NCBI GenBank assembly: GCA_900074885.1 | Contig: FJUW01000011.1 | Coordinates: 620,001-684,000, forward strand | Origin: Rhynchosporium graminicola | Taxonomy: Eukaryota > Ascomycota > Leotiomycetes > Helotiales > Ploettnerulaceae | Length of the DNA stretch: 64,000 bases | Reading direction: 5' to 3' | Part shown: in pieces, positions 1 to 11,234 of the stretch | Layout: every line of letters starts with the position of its first letter | How positions within the stretch are numbered: the stretch's first letter is position 1 | Translations under genes and position numbers: made by a program | The notes under the pieces: generated by a model | Told to the model about the DNA's origin: nothing | The model's database searches: none | The model's input: the letters and a program-made list of their open reading frames with translations, nothing else

Positions 1-615
1 TTGACGAGTTGCACTCGCAAGATCCAGATTTGCCTTGGACGACTCCACCTTCTCGATTTCTTCCTTTGGAACTTGACGACTGGTAAGCCTCCTGTATTCG
101 AGATCTTCACAACTTTCAGCTTCTGTCGTGGTTCATCGTCCAGTACTGCAAGGCAAGGCGGCAACTTAGCTCCGGATTTGGGTTGAACCGTGAGTATAGA
201 TTTCTTCGAAATGGATACGTTGTTGGTACCGGGCATGTCTTTGGTGATCTATGGCCCCAAAGTCGACCCCAAAGCCTTTGTCGTTTTTTTTGAGCTTTTC
301 CTCGTAAGCTGCCTTTCGCCTGAGACTGAACTCAATAGGCTTGTCCTTGATGGGGCAGGTCTTCTTCCAGCGTCTAGTGTGTCCACAGGTATCGTACCAG
401 GCATTATTCCCGCTCCAGCTGGTACAGTCTCTTGCTTCATGCTTGTTTGAGGTACTTTTGAGGCATAAATCACATTCTTGAAATTCGGAAGCGGGCCAGG
501 GAGTTGGGCATGTTCGCTGTAGGCGAGTGACATTCTTCTGGCGTTTGGAACATCGTTCTATCTTATCAATAGGAAGTCTAAAAGACAAGTACGGCTCGAT
601 AGAAAGACTAAGCAC
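1..615 (-). CDS. Cys/His-rich hypothetical protein, partial at left edge
   Basis: I do not recognise this gene. The minus strand is open from 615 to 166 and encodes a Cys/His-rich segment (CDLC, then single Cys residues, then TCGH and a further Cys) that looks like a zinc-binding module, followed by a Lys/Glu-rich stretch. There is no ATG at the upstream end, so an exon probably begins near 560 after an acceptor. A GTATCC donor at 218 and a CAG acceptor at 123 give a 96-nt intron in matching phase. The next exon (122 to 1) stays open and is rich in Glu, Lys and Leu (EEIEKVESSKANLDLA), like a coiled coil running off the window. The join is inferred. Confidence 0.42.
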
Positions 616-1422
616 AAGGATGATTCAGAGAGACCCAGTTGCCGTACAGCTCTACGAAACTTATAAAAAACTCAACGCCCATTCCTATGGCTTTTATAAG
701 CTGACCTGATGCATATTTCAGGCGTAAATTTAGACAAGAATGCCTGCATGAATTTGTAAACTTGTAGCATGCAGTCACGAACGCCAAATGCCAAATGCCC
801 AGCAAAATCGTCTGGCACAAACGTGACACGACGCAATGCATCGGCATATCGTGAGACGTGGATATCTATTTTACGTGGATAAACTTAGAGCTGGTCACTA
901 GATAAAGCCAATGACGCAATTAAAGCTTGACATTCTCATCGTAGCTATTTGAAAGCCCAGAAAGGGATATGCTAGTGTTTGTCACGTGGTTTGGCATGTG
1001 ATTTGGAGTTTTACTTGAGAATCGCCCTTGTAGAAAAAAGGGCGTCAATGGAACGAGAAAAACTTCAGCAGATCTGATCTAGAGGTCTGATTTGTTTCGT
1101 AGACGTGGAAGCTAACATGAGTCGCTGATCGGACGCGATGTGGCGGGGTAAAACCTTCTAGCTTATGACTATTGACATTGCAAGTAACATCCGGTCACGA
1201 AAGCTGGGTGTTTCTGCGATTCCTCGATTGAAACTCTTCCGACACATCAACAATTTGACATACGAAAATCGTCGGTCCTCAATCCCAACCTCTAGCTAAA
1301 ATGAAAACCCAAGTTCTTGGCAGCGAAAGACTTCCCGGCAAAGGAGAAGAAGAAAAGGAAATTAGATCCATATTCTCCTCTAATTGTCAATTTCCAATAT
1401 CTCAAGCCGTACAGTGACCTGA
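616..1422. other. intergenic, no gene seen
   Basis: The stretch holds only short ORFs without coding character. It lies upstream of the left-edge gene and downstream of the 1423-2215 gene, so it should contain the promoter of the former and the terminator of the latter. I see no repeat or RNA gene. Confidence 0.5.
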
Positions 1423-2215
1423 TTAGTCCTTTATTTCGACTGCAAGACTTCCCATCGATTTTACAAGGTCCTCGATATTGTCGCTTATTCTCGAAGACTT
1501 CTCGTTGAGTTCAACAGAAAGACGGTTGCCATCTAAAATCATCATTATTAGCACACGATCTAGAGAATTCTGGATTTTCATATACATACTATGGTTGCTT
1601 CTCATCAGCCTGACCATTCTTTCAATCGCAAGCTCTTGATCAAAAGTGAGAGATGGCGAAGACTTGGTGTCTCCCCTATCCTCTTGCATATTGACATCCT
1701 CATTTGCACTTTGGCTTGAGGATATCACAGAAGACGGAGCAGACGATACTGTAGTATTTACTCGCGATGATGCTGCGCTAAAGTTGCTGCCCTCGTCGTC
1801 GGCGTCTCCGCTATCGCTCATGTTCTCATCTTTCTTAGCTCGGTTCGACGATGCAGCGGAAGAATGAGTTGTAGACGCCACAGAACAAGCTCGGAGAGGT
1901 GGTTCAAGCCTTCTCTTCTGGGTGAGAATTCGGCGCCTAAAATTATCAAATGCCTGAAAGCCTGACGAGACCTCGGTGGGGAGACTGGTCGATGGGGTGT
2001 GCTCGTAAACGTCCTGAATATCGTCGGCAAGGGACTAAACATTCATAATATCAGTAAAAGTTCTCGGTGATGAGCATCATCAAATCAAGGCTGACCTTGA
2101 TCCCAGGTCTCGAAACTGCAACGGAGTTGTTGGATCGAGCTTGCTTTGCCCTTTTCTCAGGAGCCCAGTCCATGTCACTGGCGCCCTCGACTGGTCTGGT
2201 GCGCTTGGAAGTCAT
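1423..2215 (-). CDS. hypothetical nuclear-type protein, two exons, 243 aa
   Basis: The family is not recognised. Exon 1 (2215-2096) starts MTSKRTRPVEG and has a basic segment, PEKRAKQAR, resembling a nuclear localisation signal. A 61-nt intron (2095-2035, donor GTCAGC, acceptor TTTAG) joins in phase 0 to exon 2 (2034-1423). Exon 2 begins SLADDIQDVYEHTPSTSLP, continues through a Ser/Asp/Glu-rich low-complexity middle and ends in an amphipathic helix (about residues 185-243: QNSLDRVLIMMILDGNRLS and following) that could form a coiled coil. An upstream in-frame ATG at 2272 would add 19 basic residues. The intron joins two different reading frames, which supports the model. Possibly a chromatin or transcription-associated protein, but that is only inferred from composition. 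Confidence 0.6.
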
Positions 2216-3533
2216 GATATCGTTGCCTTTTCGTGCTTTTTTCTCTCTTGTGGTTTCTTTCGATATTTTCAAATGTTCAATCTCCAGGTTTCACTTAATA
2301 CAATATTGATTGGCGTATGCTTGATTGCAGTTGTGGTCCAGAGTTTCGGATTGAAATAGTAAGTGGAGGAAGAATTTGCAAGAGGATAGAAGCCAAAGCT
2401 TAAATCTGGGAAAGAATCACGTATGAATTGATCAAAAGGTCACCTAAAATAGTTGGTTCCACTGTTAATTTAAAATGCAGTGATTTGATTATGTTAGTTA
2501 TTCGATTATTTTACTATCCATGATTTAGCGACCGAATAGAAGCGGGCTCTAACAACTAGGTCCCACAGTTGACATTAGCTCTAATCCGATTCATACCCTT
2601 TTCAGCTGGAGTCCTACCAAATAGTCGCGAAATTGACGGTGAATTGCTTAGCAGCATAGGGCGTGAGACTATTGTCTTTTCCAAGGTTATTTTGATACTT
2701 CAACTTCGGAGCTGCCCTTTGTGAGGCATAATTTATGTAGTACAACAAGAACGGCACCTTCTAGATTTGAAGGGTAGGCCTAACTCACGCTAGAGAGCAT
2801 ACGGTCTCTCCGCTCTCGGAAACGAGAAAGCAACATTCTTCGCCTTTATAAATCTTATGTTTTGTGCAGAGACCATTGTTGTTAGTGCCAAGCTAATAAG
2901 CGAAACCTACAAAAGACTACATTGGCGCCCGCCCCCAGTTGGAAGAACCACGTGCTGCGAAATCTAATTATAAAGGGATAGCGGGATCCACTAATAACAT
3001 TTAATAGTATTTCAAGCAGTAAATCCTTGGAAATCGAATACAATTGATGCTTCGTGAAGTTTCACTTGCGATTCACTTCCTCGGTAGATCTCAACATTTC
3101 ACTCGCAGACGGTAGCAAGATTGGATCTTTTCTGATGGTAAATCCTATTTCCTCTTCTAGTGATTTTTTTAGGATAAGATTCCATCCATCCCGAAAGTCG
3201 TCCCTTGACTCTTCAGGTAACGACCACACATTTCGTCGTCAGGACGACCAACTCCAGGCCTTTTCTAGAACAATCCGCTTTTGAGAAAACTAGACCCAAG
3301 CCTCGGGAGCCATCTGATTGTGATTCATTGGTCCCTCCTTATTAGACTATGAATAAGTAGCAAACGAACCTGGCCCCAGAGCAGCCAATCAGAAACGCGC
3401 TTCAAATCCCTGAACATCCCAACATCGAAAGATCACTGATCTTCAACGATCCGTTGGAGACGTAGAGGAGACAAGTCAATTCTAGATCATCTTCCCTAAT
3501 ACCACTCAAATCCTGGCCTCGAATTAGCTTCGT
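2216..3533. other. intergenic, no gene seen
   Basis: This is moderately AT-rich DNA with no convincing ORF. The open frame at 3054-3284 lacks family resemblance and has a Ser/Phe-rich composition typical of chance frames. I see no repeat. Confidence 0.45.
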
Positions 3534-4281
3534 TCAGAATGGAAAGACTCCGTATGACCTACCCCGGACCCCCAAAACCGCGAGTTTGTATACTTCTATC
3601 AATGGCCAACCCATGATCCGGATTTTCTCCACATCGGTCATCGCGAAATCCTTCCAGCTTTGATTGGACTGCCAAGCTCTTTTGAACTGAGAGATACGGA
3701 TTGTAAGAGTATCTTGGCTGTCCTTTGACTCCAATGAATCCATGTAGTCCCGGGTTAAGACCAAGGATTGCAAAGCTTTGAAGCGCTTGAGATAGCATAC
3801 ACTGTACTGATGTGAGCTAAATCGAGGGACGCCAATTAACACGCTCAACACGCGCGTGGTCCTCGGAAGTCACTTCACCGTCATCAAGAACCAAGAAGCT
3901 TTCCAGATCGAGGCTCGAACTCGGGAAGAAGAATGTGTCGTGGCCAAAGTCGAAATAGATCGGTTTAAGTAAATGATGTTTGAACATGAGCTTGTACGAT
4001 CTAAAGGCAAATTTGCGCGATTCGATATTGACGAAGAGCATAGCAGGAGCGATCGCATTCGAAGCCGCAAGGGGCTGATGACCATATTCGGAGTCTTGCC
4101 AGTCGTTCTTGACGAATTGTGATATACATCGCGTGACAGTGATGATTCGTGGACCAGGGAGCGCAAATTTCCAGCACAAGCGTCTGAGCTCGGGTGGAAG
4201 ATTGGGAAATTCTGTGAATGTGAGCTCAGGATGTTCGTTGATCAGAGCTTCGATGGTGGCGGTTGAGATGATGCAGGACAT
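3534..4281 (-). pseudogene. 2EXR-domain protein with a frameshift
   Basis: The N-terminal part (4281-3817) carries the 2EXR signature: FTEFPNLPPELRRLCWKFAL followed by PGPRIITV. It then has the usual FVNIESRKFAF and LKPIYFDFGHDTFFF blocks. The same gene at 8112-8983 aligns throughout. Where the partner reads VRSIVLGL, this copy changes frame around 3850: the upstream frame runs into a stop (NWRPSI), while the continuation VLIGVPRF...LKRFKALQSLVLT is one frame over and runs to the stop at 3534. No GT-AG intron repairs this while keeping the conserved block, so a small indel is the simplest reading. A sequencing error is the alternative. 2EXR proteins are abundant, uncharacterised F-box-like fungal proteins. 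Confidence 0.6.
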
Positions 4282-4824
4282 GTTATGGTTTGAAGGAGCA
4301 ACTCAAGACAATGTGTCAGAAAGAAGTGCGGTTTGTATTTCTCATTGAACCATCAGCAGTTCCAGTTGCCTGGATGGCATTGTTCAAGAAGACTCGTTGG
4401 GGAGGGGCATGTGGGCGGCGCCGGTATTTTGGCCTCCTGTGCGCTGAGTACTGCTAGCGGCGAACTACTGAAGTTGTGAGTTCTATTGAGTTCATCTTTG
4501 ATGGACAGAGTCATAATAGAATCGTAAGTGAGTGTCTTTCGTTCGTTTGCATTCTGTGTCTGATAATTCAATCTGCTCAGATCTTGGCGGAGTCTTTCGT
4601 GCTGCCTGGGCTACTGCACTCCTAACGAAGGTATAAAAGCACCAGTGAGCTCAAGAGCTGTGCTACTCATTAGACCCTAGGTCTACCACCTGCTGCTTAG
4701 TAAACAGATGAACTGTTTATTGCCTGAAGTACTTGGCTTACATTGCATTTCACGTACCTTCCACAAACTTCTCACTTCTTCCGTTCTTGCACCTATCTGA
4801 GACTCTGAGAAACGACACGACCGT

Positions 4825-4875
4825 CCTTCCTATCGTGAGATCCCTTCCTATCGTGAGATCAAGATCAAGATCAGG
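4825..4875. repeat. tandem duplication of an 18-bp unit plus GATCAA repeats
   Basis: The unit CCTTCCTATCGTGAGATC occurs twice back to back (4825-4842 and 4843-4860) and is followed by short AAGATC repeats to about 4875. It lies in noncoding DNA. Confidence 0.85.
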
Positions 4876-5596
4876 GGTCGAACCTACCACATAGATTGGA
4901 GAGGAGAAGTGTTATCTATACGTACCTAGGTAGGTTTTTGGTGGTCTTGGTGTGTCATTTCGTTGAAAGACACGGGAGGGGAGAGTTGCAACATATTGAC
5001 TTGAGACTGCAAATATCATCTGAGAACTCGTGATGAGATATAGTGATGCAGGAGGCTCAATAGATATCTAGGGTAGGTGCGTACCTTACCTTACCTACCC
5101 ACCTACCTCCTTATCTGATCAGAGCCCCTCCCTGCCTGCCATACCATCCCAGGAAGCTACCTGTTCCAAGGACCAACGTTCATCGACGTCAAAGCCGAAA
5201 ATCGCGGACGAACGATACCGCCTCGCACCTCCTCAATACTCAACAATCAAATCAACACTCATTCCAATTTCATACGGCCAAGTGGCTTTCGCGTGAAAAC
5301 TGCATGGGGAGTTCGATAGCTCAAGGATGTTGCTCTCTACCAAGGAGAAGGAAGCAATTCTCATTGCACTCCACGGAACCTGCGGGGCGTCATTGCACAA
5401 CGACGTCCAGGCTAATTTTTTATATCCCTTCTTCTCTTCTTCCTGACATCAGCAGACACCAATAGAATTCCACTACGCTCGCCGATCGATATTGCTTGCG
5501 CAGCATCGTCCTTTTGGCAGACTTCCCAGGTCTTCTGTCGGAGAAAGACCATGGACAGCAATCTTACCGATGAGAAGCCTCTCAAGCTTCGCATAT

Positions 5597-5598
<2 letters not shown>

Positions 5599-5657
<59 letters not shown>

Positions 5658-5670
5658 CGAGAGAGAGAGA
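5599..5670. repeat. GA dinucleotide microsatellite
   Basis: About 28 uninterrupted GA units are followed by GGGC and seven more GA units. The long Ser/Leu frame on the minus strand here is an artefact of the repeat. Confidence 0.95.
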
Positions 5671-6184
5671 GGGGGCATCAATGGAGCGCTTCACTAAGCA
5701 AACTGCAGCCACCGAACAACCGGACCCAGGGAGATCGCAGATATCGCGTGACGCCTAAGAGCTCAAAAACAACGCCGCAGATACGTGCCTCCTACAAAAG
5801 TCATGTACGGCAGTACCAGTAGTGTAGTGTAGAAGTAGCTACTGAGGGTAGAAGCTATTGCGTGCTAATGATATTCCAGAATCACGAACATTTGCAGCAG
5901 AACCAAGCTGGGGAAGACACCGCAGGCTTCGTAATTCACCAACCGCTGGAGTTCGACCAGTCCACCTTATCACGAAGGAAGATGATAAGAACAAGATCCT
6001 TCTTCCTGCCTCTGCCACCGATCATACCGGAACAATATTGCTTCTTCCTTGACGATCAAGTCTCGAACACCGGTTATATGCACCAGCTTCTCCGCAACCT
6101 CTGTAGCCTTACTATACACGTGTCATATACAAGAATCAGCTTTTATATGTGAGGCCATGGCAACGAATTTGCCTTTCCGGTTTA

Positions 6185-6460
6185 TGCAGGAGGAGTGTAT
6201 ATACAGGAAGCGGGAAGGATATGGATACCGTTCGAGAATCTTTCTCTGCCTTGGCATAGCAGAAAAGGAGTCTATACAAGGAGTTGAGAGGACTTGGAGA
6301 TGCCTCGAGCTTTCGCCATCGCTATAGTACAAGCAGTAAAAGGGTATATACAAAAATTTTAGAGGACGTGGAGGTCATTGCAGGCTCTCCCGCTGCTATA
6401 GCAAGCAGGAAGCGTGGAATATACAAGGAGCAGGGATCCGATGAGCATTTTGGGACGCCT
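6185..6460. repeat. degenerate minisatellite, unit about 70-80 bp
   Basis: At least three diverged copies share the order GCATAGCAG or GCTATAG(CA)AGCAG, then AAAAGG..TATACAAGGAG, then GAGGAC(G/T)TGGAG, then a CTC-rich end (GCTCTCCCGCT or GCTTTCGCCATC). Copies begin near 6257, 6323 and 6393. A shorter relative (TATATACAGGAAGCGGGAAGG) lies near 6200. Indels between copies shift frame, so it is not a coding repeat. Confidence 0.6.
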
Positions 6461-7019
6461 TTGTCCTCTGGCAGTTTGTATAAGCAACATATTTGTAGAC
6501 TTAAAGAGTAGGATTAATATAGGAATAAAGGATCACTGGGGTTTCTATAGGGAGCAGTTCATTGCCACTTGATAATCATGTCATAGGCAGTCGTGCAAAA
6601 CGTCTCGGACCAAAGCTTATCACCTTGCCCCGAAATTGATTTCATTCCGGTGTACACGCTTAGAAAGCAAGCATATCAGTGAGCAAGTACGTCAAGCAAT
6701 TCGTTCTGTTCCACTCCACTCCCCTCTCCACTCTCGGAATGCCTGCCATTTCTAGGTCTTTCTATAACACGCAAGCTACGGCGCCGATTCGGTTGAACAT
6801 GACATGGCGAGACTGGACTGGCTCGAATTCTCGTCCTTTGCTTCAATTTGCAAGCAAACATATAGTCCTTCCTACTCACCGAAGTTGAAGGAAGCTGAAG
6901 GACAGCAGTCTAGCCTACGCTAGGTAAGGTAGCTTAGCTACCTAGTAGCCTTCGATAAAGCGACTCACGTGTGGCACAAGCCTTAGCGTGAACACATACA
7001 TATCAAGCTCTTTCCTATC

Positions 7020-7090
7020 CTCTTCGTCTTCTCTTCCTTTCTTTCTTTCTTTGCACACTTTCTTCATCTTTCTTTCTTTCTTCTTCCTCA
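7020..7090. repeat. CT-rich simple tract (TTTC repeats)
   Basis: Two TTTC/CTTT tracts are separated by a short unique stretch. The pyrimidine bias resembles fungal promoter CT blocks, but no gene starts nearby on the plus strand. Confidence 0.75.
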
Positions 7091-8111
7091 CCAATCAATA
7101 TTTCAGCACCACCGAGCCCTTCCTACCTATATCGATGACGATGGAAGGCAGCAGAGCACATTCACGTTGATCAAGGAGCCTCAGGTAAGACCTCTTCTCC
7201 TCCTCTTACTACACTCACCCTTTCCTCCCGCTTCATATGATGCAAAAATCCAAACGTTCGCAGTTTTCACGCGAAGTGTACAAGAACTCAACGACACAAA
7301 CCATGTGCGGAAATTCCTTCCTTGGAAGTCTGACTTGAAGCAAACGCATGGCATCATCTTTCGCTTGCCTTGAAACAAGCATGAATCTTTGCTGTCTGGT
7401 TGCCGTTCTTCGATCGAGGTACTCTAGCTTCCTTCATGTGATATGGTGATGTGTCAAGGCTGGTCAATGTAGGGTAAGATGGATCTTCTAGCCTTCTCGA
7501 TTTCGCGTCGTCTTTTTGAGGGATCGAGGAGTAAGATAGATAGATGCTGTGCAAATTAGAAATGTAAATCTACTCGTCTTCAATCTGAGTTCCATCTTAG
7601 TGCCTAGGTGTGGGTATATCTCCTATCAATGCTAGTCATTGGCCATGAGGCGGTTGAGTATCGCCGAATCTGTCATTCAGCCACTTTCGTGCTCCCTCCC
7701 CGTCTCGACGTAATGTAATGTTGTGTAATTATAACCGCACACCATCTGAATAGAACATCAAAAGACAAGGACCACAATGGCGCCTGGGCTTGCGTTCTTT
7801 AGGTCAGTGATTCAGTCGATACTTGAACTTCTAGCTTGCGGGAATATTTTTCAAAACAACATCACACAATGATCTATGGGGACTTCCTAGCAAACTTTTA
7901 AATATATATCACTGAATTGAAATTTGATAGAGCAATATGTGCAGATTTAGGTTCTACAGAGTACAGAGAGACCTCTTATATGTGTGGGTGTGCGTGTGCT
8001 AGGTACTGACACAACTCCCTCGACCAAATCTCCAAGCCCGTATGCTAAGAAATCAAGCTTCATGAAGGGTAATGGTGCCCACAGACATTGCCAGACACTT
8101 GAAACAACTGG

Positions 8112-8983
8112 TTACCATAATCCGGCGTTGGTCGATCCTTCATGTACTGGGGCAGCCTCCTCAATCACTTCAATATGTGTTAGCGGTGATGTAACCAGCT
8201 GGATATCTGCATCACGATGAACTTACTTCTGACTTTTCCTTCGCACGACCGAAGAACCTCATCGACTTCCATTGTGGAAATATGTGCCCGACTGACTGTT
8301 CCAACCGGACTTTGACGCTTGTGTTCGGCCAAGCAGGCCTGGTACCCTTTGAGATATGGCTCCGAGGACTCGAGAGGTACAACGTCCCCAGATTGATTAG
8401 GTTGGGGGCTAGCCGTCAAGATCAAGTTGTGCAAACCTGTCAGAGCTCCATGCAACCAAATGCAAGTGCGGGCCAAATCATACTCACAGATGCCAACTGC
8501 ACCCAGACCTAACACGATGCTCCTTACTGCCTGGATCTGTCGCCAGGTCTTGCCCCACGATTCCATATCGCTGCCTTTGTGACCCGCGAGAATGAAGTTT
8601 CTAAGTTGCGAGACTGTGGGAAAGAAGAGGGCGTCTCTGGCGAAGTCAAGATAAATAGGTCTGCAAAGTAACTTATCGAACGTAAGCTGATAAGTCGCTA
8701 AGACGAGTGCGCGCGACTCTTGGTTGACATGAAGTAGAACAGGATTGGACGATGCAGGGCTCTGGAAATCATCGTAGAACTTCCAAGAAGTATTTCTGTT
8801 GGAATTGGAAGTGGTCGTCTCCTCTCTGGTAAGGAGAGCAATGACCCTAGGTCCTGGCAGAGCGAACTTCCAGATCATGAGCCTGAGTTCCGGAGGCAGA
8901 GCCGGGAACAAGGTGAAGACCAGGGTATCTTGGCCTGATAGTGCGTGAGCACTCTCGCTGGACATGACAGAAGACATGCTCAA
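8112..8983 (-). CDS. 2EXR domain-containing protein, 270 aa
   Basis: Residues about 20-55 form the 2EXR signature (FTLFPALPPELRLMIWKFAL, then PGPRVI). Downstream blocks VNQESRALVLATYQLTF and RPIYLDFARDALFFP are typical of the family. The protein is known only as a lineage-expanded fungal family and is thought to resemble F-box adaptors. Exon 1 is 8983-8227 and ends in phase 1 at a GTAAGT donor. A 59-nt intron (8226-8168) with a CTAAC branch site leads to exon 2 (8167-8112), which ends ...EAAPVHEGSTNAGLW. Without splicing the frame would end a few residues later in unrelated sequence. It is the intact counterpart of the frameshifted copy at 3534-4281, on the same strand about 4 kb away. Confidence 0.82.
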
Positions 8984-11234
8984 TTCCTAAAACGACGTCA
9001 GTAAAGAGTTCGTGGATGCAGCCCGGGAGGTAGAGTAGAGTGGCTGAGAAGTTCCAACAATGATGATTGAAAAGTTCCGCTTACCGATCCTGGCTTGACG
9101 GCCTGAAAGGAACCGCTCTGAGACGCTGGGCTCTTCAGATGCTGAAGTTACTGAATGTGAGTTCTGATCTTTAGATAGTGGCAGATGATTTCTGGTAGAA
9201 CAGGCGCAAGTGTCGATGAGATCGAGATGACTAGCCTGTTTGTGCTCAAAGATAGACGACAGCACTGAGCGCAGACAGAAGTAGATCTTATGGCTCAATC
9301 TTCAGATCTTTTACCACAAATTAATAGCGCTGGAGGGTTGTTTGTCGAGGACGCGGTGCCAGTACGAAATGATACCGCTTCTGTGCGCGCAGGGAAGGAT
9401 TTGGGGAAGAAGAAGCGATACCTAGCTTATAGCCCAAATGCCACTAACAGTTGGAGTTGACTCACTAATCTTGGGGCCCTTCCCAAAAGTGGCCAAAGTC
9501 GAATTTTCCGCGTAAGCAAAACATGTCCGTCGTGATTAGTATGAGGAATAGCCGAATTTAGGCGTAGTTAGAGTTAGAACTCTCGTTTAAGATACCAATT
9601 ACTACCCTACTCTACCTAAATATTATAAGTATAAGCTTAGTAAAGCTGAGAGTATTTATGTAACACTTTTTTTTTCTTTTTTTACAAAATTTATATCGAG
9701 CAAGTAGTAATTTATATAGTTTTGAGTAAGCTTCTCGTTTTATATTCGCTTTGGAATCCCTATTATGAACTTATTAAATTAGCCTCTGACATATAATCTA
9801 TTAGGGTAATATAGTCTTCAGTAGTTCGTGAAAGAGTAATTCTCGTATAAGTCTACATCTGCGGACAAAATTCGCTCTCGGCTGAGTATTTTGAAACACC
9901 CCAAAAATCCATGCCGCAGTCTAAAGGCGAAGATAGCGGATCTCGTGAGATGGCGAGTACTCTAGGATTTGGGTTCATCAACACCGATGATCTAGAATCA
10001 TTGGTATACCTTTGGAACTCGGAGGTGCTGCTCGAAACCAACACCGAAAATTTTACTAGCCAAGAGGCGTCGAGAACTTTTCTGCTCGACGTTTTGAATA
10101 TATTATAGAAGGATATGAACTTCTCGAACTCAATCATGAGGTAAATTAATATGACTCGTCAATTGGTATTTCACTTGCCACAAGGCATTCGATGAATCCC
10201 TAAACTGGAAAGTCGTGGGAATCAAATACCTCAAACTGCCAAACATGGCTATTCTGACTATTGTTTCGATTAAAGGAAATTCACGAAATGTCGGTCTCTA
10301 GGAGTTCAATTGAAACGTGCTATCATGGTGTCATTGTCTATGCTTCGTTTAGCAAGTCTCAAGACTTACTTCCCTTTTCGCTCATTTCCGTTGGTCCACA
10401 CGCTGCCGAATTTACTGCTTTACCTCATTCGAGATTGGCCTAAATCATGTCCGGGTAAATGAAGCCGTAAACGGCAGACACGGAAAGTTTGTCACCAGAT
10501 AAAGCTTTAGATAAATAGGAGCCACAGCCGTAGGTTATTGATAATGTTAGGTATTTATCGAAGTCAACCTAAAAAGAGGAGCTTTTAGCTGACTAAACAA
10601 CACCCTATTACGCATCTCACCATCCCTCAATCATGAAAACTTATGACTTGGACATATGAATTCGACAAAAGTCCGGTTATATCTTGCGGACTTTATAATC
10701 CCGATGTTCGAATTATTTTCACAAAAGTAATTACGCTTCCATTGGATCCGCACTATCACTTACAGACATCATTCAAGTACTCCTTATCGTTTCGTCGACC
10801 CCGAATCTGCCTAGCCTTTAAGATCTTACCACGTTCCATTTTCCTACACCTCAGCATTGACTCGAAAACTTTTCTGGCTGGGCATTGGAATGTGATATCC
10901 ATACATACTAGATACCATGTTCACCCCAACCGGAGTCTCGCTTCATTTCAGTAACACATTGGGCCAATCCCTCTCATCCTCTCAACATAGACTCCGGAAA
11001 TCTTGTGGAGGAGAGAGATACCTTCTTCCTTTAAGAATGCACCCAGCTTGCCTTTACTCGGCTCCCAACGTGATTGTGTGACGAGGCTGAGAATGGATTT
11101 AGGTGATTAGTGCTTTATGAGTTTAGACATATTGATACTGGGAACATTACTCTATCGCTCCAGCCAACTGAGCTGTCCTATTCAGTAAAATACAACGCCG
11201 CGTGATCATGAGTCTCCCTTCCCATTTTCCGGCA
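8984..11234. other. intergenic, partly AT-rich, no supported gene
   Basis: The stretch 9590-9870 is markedly AT-rich with poly-T, as in RIP-affected or relic DNA, but no transposon domain is readable. Short frames at 9911-10108 (+) and 10643-10954 (+) have no recognisable domain and no splice support. The upstream region of the 2EXR gene lies at 8984-9300. Confidence 0.45.

Larger units (their letters stand above)
4282..8111. other. 3.8-kb gene-poor block with simple repeats
   Basis: There is no supported gene here. The block contains an 18-bp tandem duplication (4825-4860), TAGG/CCTA-rich palindromic tracts (around 4920-4935, 5070-5110 and 6915-6945), a GA microsatellite, a degenerate minisatellite (6185-6460) and CT-rich tracts (7020-7090). 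The frame at 5862-6152 is mildly coding-like but has no recognisable domain. Confidence 0.5.

Noticed and set aside
5412..5681. Open frame with a long Ser/Leu repeat on the minus strand
   Set aside because: It is produced by the GA microsatellite; the flanking codons have no coding character.
9590..9870. AT-rich tract as a RIP-mutated transposon
   Set aside because: No transposase, reverse transcriptase or terminal repeat could be read on either strand; only base composition supports the idea.
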